Assembly (NCBI GenBank): GCA_024404015.1
Contig: JAKSQQ010000006.1
Coordinates: forward strand, 1 to 40,672
From: Clostridia bacterium
GTDB lineage: Bacteria; Bacillota; Clostridia; Oscillospirales; Acutalibacteraceae
Direction of reading: 5' to 3'
Length of the DNA stretch: 40,672 nucleotides
Shown here: one piece after another, positions 1-7,701 of the stretch
Layout: each line of letters opens with the position of its first letter
Position numbering within the stretch: the stretch's first letter is position 1
Program-made: the position numbers and the translations under genes
Notes under the pieces: generated by a model
What the model was told of the DNA's origin: nothing
What the model saw: only the letters and a program-made list of their open reading frames with translations
The model's database searches: none

Positions 1-71
1 ACAAATTCTGATTTGTCCGTATTCCGTAAAAACGTATCCGACCGGCGGATTATCCGTCCGCAGAGCTTTTG

Positions 72-2078
72 TCAGTTGTTTTCAATCTTCTGTATTCCGA
101 ATATGTTTCGGAAAAATGCTATTATTACAAGGAAGAAATTTTTGGTTACCGTTATATGCTCGCTGTCACATATTTCGTTTCCGTCCGCATCCTTGATGGG
201 ATTTCCTTTGGAGTCCACAAGGGTTGCTGTTACGGTGTAATCCGAGTCCTCAATAATATAAATCTGAGGGCCGAGAATATCTGTGTCTTCAATATTTACG
301 CTCCATTTGATTGAGCAATCCTCCGTGGGATTTTCTATGTTTGCTTTGAAATGAATGTAAGTGCCGTATTTTACGCTTCTTGTGCCGTGATTATTTTCAA
401 TGTGAACGGATGGTACGGCTTTTACGGGAATTTCTTCTGTGCGGATTGCCTCGCCGCAATCTGCACAGCATATATCCATTGTACCCGTTTCCGAGTAGGT
501 TGCTTCTTTACGTATGCGGGTGAATCCTTCTGTATGCTCCGGGCAGAGAGAGGAAATCTCCTTGCCGCAGATATCGCATTTATATCCGTTTTCGGTTTTG
601 CTCATTTTGTGGTTACAGCTCGTATAGACCTGCATGAAAACGTCACAGAGACCCAGGGAGGAAAGATAACCGCAGGTATCAATGAATTCGTTTATGCGTG
701 AGAGCTTTATGAAGCTTTGTCCCTTTGCACTGTTGTAGGTACCCGAATATCCCTTGAATACGGAATAAGTGTTCTGCTCTGTGGGAATATATATCTTACA
801 GCCGTTTGCGTCCGAAAGAGAGATGCAGACGCTGAATTTTTCACCTTTTGAAACGTTTACACCCTTCGGCAGTTCGATTGTTCTGAGGCCTTCACTATCA
901 AGCGTTTCCGTGTATGACAGAGCAAGGTATCCGCTTTCCGGCAGACAGTCACCCCCGGGAAGATTTTTATAGATATTGACAACTGCCGTAACCCGGGAAA
1001 TCTGACCGTTGGTTTCAAGATAGAAGCCCACACGGTCAATTCTTTCATCTTCCTTTGCCGTAAATATATTAGCAAAAGAGGGATTAGTGTCCGAAATCAG
1101 ACCGTTTCCGCCTCTTTCGGCGTAGGTGTAATTATCGAGAACGTTGTTATCCTCACGGGCCGTCATTCCCGCATAGTAGGAGACGTACTGACCGTATGAA
1201 AGGTACATATAGTCCTTATCATCGCCGAACCAGGAATTTTTGATTATCCAGGCACCGTTAACGGAGGGGACGGAATTGCCCCGTTTGAATTCGCTTGCAG
1301 GTACGGTATCGTCCCAACCGATGATTGTAACGCCGTGATTTGAGGATTGAGGAGTTACGGAATAAATCATTTCCGCGTCGTATTTCTCACTGTGAACGCT
1401 GTCATAATCGGGTAAGCTGTAATAGTAAGCGCTTATGGCACCGTATTCCGTAATATACCTCTTGACCGCATTCATATCGGTGTAAACTAAAGCATCGTCA
1501 AGTATGAAGCCGCTGCCGTGATTGTATCTGTCGCTATCCGTAAAACGGGGACTGAAGGTATCGGTCTTATTGGGAAAATCCTCACGGCTTGCGATTCCCT
1601 CATAGTTTGCAAGTGCCATGGCGGCGTAGTAAGCGTTGCCGCCTCCGTTCCATACGTCTTTAAGAACGGGACCCTCGCTTGAGGGATTAAAGGCGTAATT
1701 GCACAGATGAGATTTTGAAAAATGATTTACACCGTATCCGCGCACTATGGCATTTGATTCAAGAGACGATATTGAGGCGTAAGACCAGCAGTCTCCGAAA
1801 AACTGCTGCTCGGGTTCCGTAACACAATTACGGTCTCTCAAATCGTATTTTGAGGGCAGGTCGCTTTCCGTTATGTCATCGGTTGAAACAGAGGAGGTCT
1901 TTCTTTCCGAGCCCTTTATGCGGATATCCTGACCGTCAAAAACATATTCGGTTATTTCAATATCGGATATATCCGGCTTTTTGACCGTTTTATCCGAGCA
2001 GAAAGCAAACGCCGAAAAAGGCGTAAAGGCAATCACACCCGCAAGAAGTACGGATATAAGCTTATCCCTTTTTTTCAT
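72..2078 (-). CDS. Secreted papain-family (C1) cysteine peptidase with zinc-ribbon-like region
   Basis: 668 residues, probably an exported peptidase. A Lys/Arg start and hydrophobic stretch (residues 1-26) form a signal peptide. The C1 catalytic set is present: Gln91/Gln92 region (oxyanion hole), Cys97 in GDCWSYAS, His248 in SSNHGVTIIGWDD, and Asn281 in IIKNSWFGD. Residues about 310-480 form a beta-rich domain like the lectin-like domain that follows C1 domains in clostridial proteins. A Cys/His-rich part follows (Cys488-His490, Cys501-x2-Cys504, Cys512, Cys537-Cys541), suggesting one or two small zinc-binding modules. The last 20 residues are hydrophobic/amphipathic and may hold the protein at the surface. 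A GGAGG site precedes the ATG. Its substrate cannot be read from sequence. The peptidase call is firm; the domain borders are approximate. Confidence 0.85.
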   Translation of the reverse strand: MKKRDKLISVLLAGVIAFTPFSAFAFCSDKTVKKPDISDIEITEYVFDGQDIRIKGSERKTSSVSTDDITESDLPSKYDLRDRNCVTEPEQQFFGDCWSYASISSLESNAIVRGYGVNHFSKSHLCNYAFNPSSEGPVLKDVWNGGGNAYYAAMALANYEGIASREDFPNKTDTFSPRFTDSDRYNHGSGFILDDALVYTDMNAVKRYITEYGAISAYYYSLPDYDSVHSEKYDAEMIYSVTPQSSNHGVTIIGWDDTVPASEFKRGNSVPSVNGAWIIKNSWFGDDKDYMYLSYGQYVSYYAGMTAREDNNVLDNYTYAERGGNGLISDTNPSFANIFTAKEDERIDRVGFYLETNGQISRVTAVVNIYKNLPGGDCLPESGYLALSYTETLDSEGLRTIELPKGVNVSKGEKFSVCISLSDANGCKIYIPTEQNTYSVFKGYSGTYNSAKGQSFIKLSRINEFIDTCGYLSSLGLCDVFMQVYTSCNHKMSKTENGYKCDICGKEISSLCPEHTEGFTRIRKEATYSETGTMDICCADCGEAIRTEEIPVKAVPSVHIENNHGTRSVKYGTYIHFKANIENPTEDCSIKWSVNIEDTDILGPQIYIIEDSDYTVTATLVDSKGNPIKDADGNEICDSEHITVTKNFFLVIIAFFRNIFGIQKIENN

Positions 2079-2110
2079 TTTGTTTTCCTCCCGAAACAGA
2101 GTATATTTTT

Positions 2111-2140
2111 ATTATAATCTATTTGTAATTTACGTGTCAA
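2111..2140 (-). promoter_or_regulatory. Sigma-A-type promoter for the C1 peptidase
   Basis: On the minus strand TTGACA (2135-2140) is followed after 18 bases by TATAAT (2111-2116), 32 bases upstream of the peptidase ATG. Both boxes match consensus. Confidence 0.75.
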
Positions 2141-2208
2141 TGGAAATACTGTAAATTATCTTGTTGGTTGTTCTGCACAATCATCTTTATATTTTTTGCA
2201 AAAAACTA

Positions 2209-2237
2209 TTGAAATTCATCAAAAAAGCGGATATAAT
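2209..2237 (+). promoter_or_regulatory. Sigma-A-type promoter for the 287-aa secreted protein
   Basis: TTGAAA (2209-2214), 17-base spacer, TATAAT (2232-2237), 30 bases before the ATG at 2268. It is divergent from the peptidase promoter, and about 70 A/T-rich bases separate the two. Confidence 0.75.
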
Positions 2238-2267
2238 AAAGATGCTGATATGAATGGAGGTAATATT

Positions 2268-3131
2268 ATGAAAAAATTACTCAGCATTACCCTGGCACTT
2301 GTACTTGCTTTAACGGCATTATTCTCTCTTTCGGCATCAGCCGCAGAAAACAGAAGCGAAAAGTTTATAAATGATTTATTTTCAACAAAAACAATCAGCG
2401 TAACCCTTGATGATTCCGCATTCAACGGTTTACTCAAGGACGTAACCCTTAATGTAAAGTTAGGTAATTCAATCCAAATTGCGGGCAGCGGTAAAGCACT
2501 TGGCTTCATCAAAGTCAGACTTTACGGCGGCGAAGCAGGACTTGATGCGTATATCGGCTCACTCGGTCTGTTCAGAGTTGATATTTCCGAAATTATAGGC
2601 GGCAACTTGGAATTTGCAGGTATTACGGAGCGGATTTTACCCGTTCTTGAAAAAGCGGAAACCTTTAAGAAGTATTTAAAGCTTGATACCGAAAACAGTA
2701 CTGCGAATTGTGATAAATTCGTAATTGACAAAGAAGCAGCCAAAAACGATTTTATTGATCAGACAGATTTTGACGCAGCAGGTCTTACAGATCTCGGCAT
2801 CACAAAGGAAGCTCTCAAGGAAAAGACCTTTGATGAAATCCTTGTTATGCTTGACCAACTCGGCAACGACGAAATGAAGGCACAGGCGCAGGCAATCGCA
2901 AATATCGCAAAGAGCTGGATTGCTTTCAATTATTCCGGCGATAAGCTTGTAGGTATTGACCTCAATTTCTGTGACGAAAACGGTGAGGTTACCACCGTGG
3001 GTACCGGTGATATCGGTTTTGATTTTACCTCGATTTCAACCGGTGTGGCCGATTCCGCATTCATTGCACCCAGAGTAAGCATTGACCTTACGAATCTTCT
3101 CAAGGGTATAATCAGCAAATTTGTGGGCTGA
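2268..3131 (+). CDS. Secreted protein of unknown function
   Basis: 287 residues; I do not recognise a family. The start at 2268 is chosen because GGAGG lies 7 bases upstream and the protein then begins with a textbook signal peptide (MKK, a Leu/Ala-rich core, cleavage near SASAAEN, about residue 26). An earlier in-frame start at 2196 lies inside the promoter and is rejected. The mature part is mixed alpha/beta, with short alternating hydrophobic strands (about residues 45-110) and acidic helices (about 125-215). It has one Cys in each half and no catalytic motif I can name. It ends in an amphipathic segment, LLKGIISKFVG, comparable with the tails of the peptidase upstream and the GH25 protein at 37752. 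It is transcribed alone and ends at a strong terminator. It could be a lipid- or polymer-binding surface protein, but that is a guess. Confidence 0.7.
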   Translation: MKKLLSITLALVLALTALFSLSASAAENRSEKFINDLFSTKTISVTLDDSAFNGLLKDVTLNVKLGNSIQIAGSGKALGFIKVRLYGGEAGLDAYIGSLGLFRVDISEIIGGNLEFAGITERILPVLEKAETFKKYLKLDTENSTANCDKFVIDKEAAKNDFIDQTDFDAAGLTDLGITKEALKEKTFDEILVMLDQLGNDEMKAQAQAIANIAKSWIAFNYSGDKLVGIDLNFCDENGEVTTVGTGDIGFDFTSISTGVADSAFIAPRVSIDLTNLLKGIISKFVG

Positions 3132-3150
3132 GGATATAAAGTAAAAATGT

Positions 3151-3172
3151 CGGGCACGCCTTGGCGTGCCCG
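3151..3172. terminator. Bidirectional intrinsic terminator
   Basis: A perfect 10-bp inverted repeat (CGGGCACGCC / GGCGTGCCCG) with a 2-base centre, followed by TTTTCTTTT on the plus strand and by ATTTTTAC on the minus strand. It separates two convergent genes and can serve both. Confidence 0.9.
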
Positions 3173-3180
3173 CTTTTCTT

Positions 3181-3933
3181 TTACAGATAATCTTTTCTGA
3201 ACTGTGCCAGACTTTCTTCGGGGCTGACTGTGGGGGAGTATTCAAGTCCGCAGTATCCCTCGTATCCGGCTTTATCAATTTCCTCAAAGATGAATTTGTA
3301 ATTATTTTCACCCTTTTGCAGTTCGTGTCTTCCGGGATGTCCCGCACAGTGAAGATGAGCAATCAGGTCAAGATTATTCAGTATGTTGGGAATGATATTT
3401 CCCTCCGTAATCTGCTGATGATAAATGTCAAATACAACCTTTACAAAGGGACTGTCTGTTTCCCTTATGATATCAAAGGCCTCACGGGATGAGGTAAGAT
3501 AATACCCCTTGTGGTCAACGATTGTATTAAGGGGCTCTATCATCAGAGTAACGCCGTATTTCTCAAGTACGGGTTTCGCGGCGGTCAGACCGGAAACAAT
3601 GCTTTCGTGCTGATATTCTCTTTCCTTTGCGGTATCCGCACCCACCTGGGTAATGAGCATATCGGCACCCGCCCGATTTGCCGCCTTACAGCTTTCGTCA
3701 AGACAGCGGAGCCAATGCTCTCTGTTTTCCGGCTCGGTAAGATTAAAGTCGGATGTACACATGCTGATGAGCTTTACGCCTGCTTCATCGCAGGTGTTTT
3801 TTACTTTTTCAAGGTCAAGGGTTTTCCAATCGTAGGTTTCTGCCGCGTCAAATCCCGCTTTGCCGATTTCTCTTATTGCATCACAGAAATCAAGCTTTCC
3901 GTAAAAGCAGGGAACGGGAACGTCAAATTTCAT
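3181..3933 (-). CDS. Sugar phosphate isomerase/epimerase-like TIM barrel protein
   Basis: 250 residues, the usual size for the xylose-isomerase-like TIM barrel family (AP endonuclease 2 superfamily). These enzymes isomerise or epimerise sugars, inositols or hydroxypyruvate with a divalent metal. Visible family features are an early Asp/Glu strand (AAETYDW), a catalytic Glu in TLMIEPLN, the metal-ligand Asp/His in KVVFDIYHQQ, and HLHCAGHPGRHE followed late by GYCGLEYSP, which supplies the last Glu. The start at 3933 follows a GGGGTGAT ribosome site; an upstream extension to 3981 would run into the terminator tail. The substrate is not readable. Hydroxypyruvate isomerase or a tagatose/inositol epimerase-like role are both possible. 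It appears monocistronic. Confidence 0.75.
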   Translation of the reverse strand: MKFDVPVPCFYGKLDFCDAIREIGKAGFDAAETYDWKTLDLEKVKNTCDEAGVKLISMCTSDFNLTEPENREHWLRCLDESCKAANRAGADMLITQVGADTAKEREYQHESIVSGLTAAKPVLEKYGVTLMIEPLNTIVDHKGYYLTSSREAFDIIRETDSPFVKVVFDIYHQQITEGNIIPNILNNLDLIAHLHCAGHPGRHELQKGENNYKFIFEEIDKAGYEGYCGLEYSPTVSPEESLAQFRKDYL

Positions 3934-3948
3934 ATTATCACCCCACGT

Positions 3949-3978
3949 AAATATACCATAAAGGAATTTTTTCTGCAA
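3949..3978 (-). promoter_or_regulatory. Putative promoter for the isomerase-like gene
   Basis: Minus-strand TTGCAG (3973-3978), 18 bases, TATATT (3949-3954), about 15 bases before the start codon. It begins where the T-tract of the preceding terminator ends. The -35 match is moderate. Confidence 0.45.
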
Positions 3979-4007
3979 CAAAAATGTCCCCGCCGTGTGG
4001 CAGGGAC
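3979..4007 (-). terminator. Intrinsic terminator of the YjdF-like gene
   Basis: Minus-strand hairpin GTCCCTGCC / GGCGGGGAC (one T-G wobble, loop ACAC, 3986-4007) followed by ATTTTTG. It lies 10 bases past the stop of the gene at 4017. Confidence 0.8.
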
Positions 4008-4016
4008 TTCAATATT

Positions 4017-4907
4017 TTATTTATCTGCCTTTTCCGCTGCCTTTTCATCCTCAATCATTTTGTTGAGGTCTTTGGAACCGGAATGAAGATAGGGCTTGAT
4101 TGTAAGCACGATGAACATAACGATTGAGCCGACTGCGTTGAGAATTGCATCGGTCATTGTGTCCATTATGGCAAATCTCATCTTCTGCTCTTCACCGCTG
4201 AAGCCCTTAAGAGGAATGAAATTGAACAGACCGTTAAGGTCGGCTGAATCTAAGGGAAGACCTGCTTCCACAAGCGCATTCCTGTAGCTCCAGTGCTGTG
4301 CGTCAAATCCGAACCACTGATCCGTAGTGAATTCAAACAGCTCCCAGGCGGCGGCAAAGATGAATGCGATACCTACCGCGTAAACAACGGCAATGTTTTT
4401 GGGAACGGTAACCTTGTCTCTTCTCTGGATTGCTCCTACAAGCTCGTAGCCCATGAATACCGCAAGAGCACAGCCCGTTGCGTGAAGGACCTTGTCAAAG
4501 CCGGGGATTGAATAGTAGAAGTTACAGAATGCTCCGCCGAAGGAGGTAAGGAAAAACTGGAGTGCCGAGAAATTCTGATAGTATGCCGGCAGATATCTCA
4601 AAGCGGATTTCTTTGAAAACATCTGGCTGATTTCAAATGCAAAAAGACCTACCAGATTGGCTGACATCTGAAGCGCATTGTAGGTTGAAAATTCGTAAAC
4701 GCCCTTTTCAATATTGAATTTTACCTGAGGAGCGAATGCCCACGTATCGTGAACCACGTTTGCGTCAAGTCCCTGAGCGTTTGCCTGTGAATAGAGAATG
4801 AGCGTAGTGATTATGCCGCCTATCATTGCAAGACGCATAATCCACCAGAAAATCAGTTCTCCTTTTGTAACGGAGGAAAGAACACGGTCAAAATATTTTT
4901 TAATCAT
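4017..4907 (-). CDS. YjdF/DUF2238-like polytopic membrane protein
   Basis: 296 residues with several membrane segments, the clearest near the start (LIFWWIMRLAMIGGIITTLIL), in the middle, and near the end (AVGSIVMFIVLTI). Three polar patches resemble the YjdF/DUF2238 family: a Phe-Asp-Lys-Val-Leu-His stretch after the third segment, an in-membrane AAAWELFEF, and a late DTMTDAILNAVGS. Such conserved acids and His inside membrane helices suggest metal or proton handling, but the family has no established reaction. The 4907 start is preceded by GGAG at the right distance; an extension to 4925 would start inside that site. The C-terminal tail is Lys/Glu/Ala-rich and cytosolic-looking. The gene is monocistronic, divergent from pckA. 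Confidence 0.65.
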   Translation of the reverse strand: MIKKYFDRVLSSVTKGELIFWWIMRLAMIGGIITTLILYSQANAQGLDANVVHDTWAFAPQVKFNIEKGVYEFSTYNALQMSANLVGLFAFEISQMFSKKSALRYLPAYYQNFSALQFFLTSFGGAFCNFYYSIPGFDKVLHATGCALAVFMGYELVGAIQRRDKVTVPKNIAVVYAVGIAFIFAAAWELFEFTTDQWFGFDAQHWSYRNALVEAGLPLDSADLNGLFNFIPLKGFSGEEQKMRFAIMDTMTDAILNAVGSIVMFIVLTIKPYLHSGSKDLNKMIEDEKAAEKADK

Positions 4908-4938
4908 AAATTTACTCCAAATCAAAATTTGCGGTATA

Positions 4939-4968
4939 ATTCTATCATAGCAGGGAACATTATGTCAA
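4939..4968 (-). promoter_or_regulatory. Promoter for the YjdF-like gene
   Basis: Minus-strand TTGACA (4963-4968), 18-base spacer, TAGAAT (4939-4944), 32 bases upstream of the ATG. Confidence 0.65.
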
Positions 4969-5034
4969 CAACGTAAATGTTAATATTTCATAAAGATGCT
5001 TTCGGAAATACAGTCATTTATGGCAAAATGTTTG

Positions 5035-5063
5035 TTGACAATTCAATGGGGAATTTATATAAT
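5035..5063 (+). promoter_or_regulatory. Consensus promoter for pckA
   Basis: A perfect TTGACA (5035-5040), 17-base spacer and TATAAT (5058-5063). The leader to the ATG is about 79 bases, longer than for most genes here. I see no clear hairpin or riboswitch in it. Confidence 0.85.
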
Positions 5064-5148
5064 GTCATTGTAAAATAGGGGAGTATAGTGATTTATTTAT
5101 CAACCGTACCCGCCCATACAGATTCCATTGAAAAAGGAGATAGATTTT

Positions 5149-6753
5149 ATGGCAAAGCTTGATCTCACAAAGTACGGTATTACAGATTCCGCTGAGATTC
5201 TCCACAATCCTTCTTATGAAGTTCTTTTTGAGGAAGAAACCAAGGAAGGCCTTGAGGGATTCGAGGTAGGCCGGGTAAGTGAACTCGGTGCAGTCAACGT
5301 TATGACCGGTGTTTACACAGGTCGTTCACCCAAGGATAAGTACATCGTTATGGATGAAAATTCAAAGGATACAGTTTGGTGGACATCCGATGAATATAAA
5401 AACGATAACCATCCCATGAGTGAAGAAGTATGGGAGCAGATGAAGGATATCGCAAAGAAGCAGCTTTCCGGCAAGCGTCTTTTCGTTATGGATGCATTCT
5501 GCGGTGCTAATAAAGACACCCGTATGGCTATCCGTTTCGTTATGGAGGTTGCATGGCAGGCACATTTCGTAAAGAATATGTTCATCCAGCCCACAGCAGA
5601 AGAGCTTGAAACCTTCGAGCCCGATTTCATGGTATATACCGCTTCCAAGGCAAAGGTTGAAAATTACGCTGAGCTGGGTCTTAATTCCGATACCTGCGTT
5701 GCATTCAACATTTCCTCCCGTGAGCAGGTTATCCTTAACACCTGGTACGGCGGCGAGATGAAGAAGGGTATGTTCTCCATGATGAACTATTACCTTCCTC
5801 TTAAGGGCATCGCTTCAATGCATTGCTCAGCCAACACCGACATGGACGGCAAGAATACCGCCATCTTCTTCGGACTTTCCGGTACAGGCAAGACCACACT
5901 TTCAACCGACCCCAAGCGCCTTCTTATCGGCGACGATGAGCACGGCTGGGATGATAACGGTGTATTCAATTTTGAAGGCGGCTGCTATGCAAAGGTAATC
6001 AACCTTGATAAGGATTCAGAGCCCGACATCTATAACGCAATCAAGAGAAATGCTCTTCTTGAAAACGTTACTCTTGACAAGGACGGCAAGATTGATTTCA
6101 ACGATAAGTCCGTTACCGAGAATACCAGAGTTTCATATCCCATCAATCATATTGAAAATATCGTACGTCCCGTTTCATCGGCTCCCGATGCAAACCAGGT
6201 AATCTTCCTTTCGGCTGATGCTTTCGGCGTACTTCCTCCCGTATCAATCCTTACTCCTGAGCAGACAAAGTATTACTTCCTTTCCGGCTTCACCGCAAAG
6301 CTTGCAGGTACCGAGCGCGGTATTACAGAGCCCACTCCCACCTTCTCGGCTTGCTTCGGTCAGGCATTCCTTGAGCTTCATCCTACCAAGTATGCAGAGG
6401 AGCTTGTTAAAAAGATGCAGAAGAGCGGTGCAAAGGCATACCTTGTAAACACCGGCTGGAACGGCACGGGCAAGCGTATCTCCATCAAGGATACCAGAGG
6501 AATTATTGACGCAATCCTTTCCGGTGCCATCAACGAAGCACCCACAAAGAAGATTCCATATTTCAACTTTGAAGTTCCCACAGAGCTTGAAGGCGTAGCA
6601 ACAGATATTCTCGATCCCAGAGATACTTATGCAGACGCATCCGCATGGGATGAGAAGGCAAAGGATCTTGCTTCCAGATTCATCAAGAATTTTGCCAAGT
6701 ATGAAGGCAACGAAGCAGGTAAGGCACTTGTAGCCGCAGGTCCTCAGCTTTAA
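5149..6753 (+). CDS. pckA: Phosphoenolpyruvate carboxykinase (ATP)
   Basis: 534 residues, the normal length for ATP-dependent PEPCK, the cytosolic enzyme that interconverts oxaloacetate + ATP and PEP + CO2 + ADP. Diagnostic motifs are all present: the substrate-binding TGRSPKDKY (57-65), Walker A-like GLSGTGKTT (242-250), the metal-binding Asp pair in LIGDDEHGW (262-263), NFEGGCYAK, and late [11 protein letters not shown]. The start at 5149 has AAGGAG 7-8 bases upstream; the TTG at 5128 has no site of its own. In anaerobic gut bacteria PEPCK often runs toward oxaloacetate for succinate or amino acid synthesis, but direction cannot be told from sequence. It stands alone between a consensus promoter and a strong terminator, as expected for a highly expressed central enzyme. 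Confidence 0.97.
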   Translation: MAKLDLTKYGITDSAEILHNPSYEVLFEEETKEGLEGFEVGRVSELGAVNVMTGVYTGRSPKDKYIVMDENSKDTVWWTSDEYKNDNHPMSEEVWEQMKDIAKKQLSGKRLFVMDAFCGANKDTRMAIRFVMEVAWQAHFVKNMFIQPTAEELETFEPDFMVYTASKAKVENYAELGLNSDTCVAFNISSREQVILNTWYGGEMKKGMFSMMNYYLPLKGIASMHCSANTDMDGKNTAIFFGLSGTGKTTLSTDPKRLLIGDDEHGWDDNGVFNFEGGCYAKVINLDKDSEPDIYNAIKRNALLENVTLDKDGKIDFNDKSVTENTRVSYPINHIENIVRPVSSAPDANQVIFLSADAFGVLPPVSILTPEQTKYYFLSGFTAKLAGTERGITEPTPTFSACFGQAFLELHPTKYAEELVKKMQKSGAKAYLVNTGWNGTGKRISIKDTRGIIDAILSGAINEAPTKKIPYFNFEVPTELEGVATDILDPRDTYADASAWDEKAKDLASRFIKNFAKYEGNEAGKALVAAGPQL

Positions 6754-6773
6754 TCAGCACAGTATATAAAAAC

Positions 6774-6801
6774 GGCAGGCATCCGATTTCGGGTGCCTGC
6801 C
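6774..6801. terminator. Bidirectional intrinsic terminator after pckA
   Basis: A 12-bp stem, GGCAGGCATCCG / CGGGTGCCTGCC (one T-G wobble), loop ATTT. It is followed by TTGTTTTTATTT on the plus strand and GTTTTTATATA on the minus strand, between convergent genes. Confidence 0.9.
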
Positions 6802-6807
6802 TTGTTT

Positions 6808-7635
6808 TTATTTGTATCTGAAATTTTTGAGAACGTGGGAAAAAAGTATGGCGGCCGTTTCACTGAGCTGGTCTTTATATCCTATCAGTGCTTCACCGTC
6901 ACCCTTTTGCGTGCCGTAGCTTCCGAAAAGCGAATGGTTGCCGCCCGCTATAACGTGCTCGGTCATATAATCGGGCAGATTTGTTTTGTACTTTTCGTAC
7001 TTACCGATGTTGAGTATTTTATCCTCACTGCCGTAAACAGAAATTACCGACAGTCCCGAATCCGAAATGTCTTCTTCGGAGTATGAGCCCAGCAGGACTA
7101 CTCCGTTGAGCTTATCCGCATTTTCAAGAGCATATTCTGCCGCCGCAGCTCCGCCCTTACCGTGACCGCCTACAAAAATATTATCGTAATCTGCGTATTT
7201 TTCCACGTAGGTATCTGCGGAATTTTTACCGAATGCGGACTGATGCAGAGGAATTTTTACGAGTACGGAAAGAATTCTGTATTGAGCACAGTAAATCATC
7301 AGATTTTCGTATGCCTTAAAATCAATTCTGTTTTCGGGGTAAAAGATAAGCACCGCCATGGGATTATCGGGAACGAAAATCAGCGAGCCGTCCTTTCCCG
7401 TTTCTACGGTAATACTTTCGGGAATACCCTCGGGATATGATGAGGGACGGGTATAACTGTTGAAATAAAGAATTGAACCGCATACTATTGCAACTGCGAG
7501 AAAAAGAGAAACGGAGGAGGCAACAGTCTTTTTGATTTTTTTCTTTTCATCCGCAAATTTCGGCTCTTTGATTTTTATTTCCTTCTGCTTTTTCGGAAAG
7601 AGCGGTTTTCTCTCCTTTTTGTATTTATACTGCAT
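6808..7635 (-). CDS. Membrane-anchored alpha/beta-hydrolase fold protein with Gly in the nucleophile position
   Basis: 275 residues. A very basic cytosolic N-terminus (1-37) leads into one membrane helix (38-58), then an extracellular alpha/beta-hydrolase domain. The fold's later markers are intact: SVYGSEDK (Asp205) and GGNHSLFGSYGTQKGDG (His234), as in the Abhydrolase_5-type family. The nucleophile elbow, normally GHSxGG, reads G157-H-G-K-G-G, so the catalytic Ser is Gly159 (codon GGT at 7159-7161, one base from AGT Ser). Taken at face value the protein cannot act as a serine hydrolase. It may be a binding or scaffold protein, or a recently inactivated enzyme. An AAGGAT site precedes the ATG. 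It follows two other minus-strand genes but sits just after their terminator. Confidence 0.75.
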   Translation of the reverse strand: MQYKYKKERKPLFPKKQKEIKIKEPKFADEKKKIKKTVASSVSLFLAVAIVCGSILYFNSYTRPSSYPEGIPESITVETGKDGSLIFVPDNPMAVLIFYPENRIDFKAYENLMIYCAQYRILSVLVKIPLHQSAFGKNSADTYVEKYADYDNIFVGGHGKGGAAAAEYALENADKLNGVVLLGSYSEEDISDSGLSVISVYGSEDKILNIGKYEKYKTNLPDYMTEHVIAGGNHSLFGSYGTQKGDGEALIGYKDQLSETAAILFSHVLKNFRYK

Positions 7636-7656
7636 TATATCAATCCTTAAAAAAGT

Positions 7657-7683
7657 GCCTCCCGAAATTTGTACACGGGAGGC
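7657..7683 (-). terminator. Intrinsic terminator between two same-strand genes
   Basis: Minus-strand GCCTCCCG / CGGGAGGC stem with an 11-base loop, then ACTTTTTTAAGG. It lies after the stop at 7702 and immediately before the ribosome site of the hydrolase-fold gene, so it either separates two transcripts or acts as an attenuator. Confidence 0.75.
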
Positions 7684-7701
7684 ATTGTTTGATTTACTGA
7701 T

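Noticed and set aside
1..71. A possible terminator after the C1 peptidase
   Set aside because: Short CGGAT/ATCCG repeats and a TTTTT occur, but no single clean stem precedes the T-run.
5064..5148. A riboswitch in the pckA leader
   Set aside because: The leader is only about 79 bases and I see no conserved motif or stable stem followed by a terminator.
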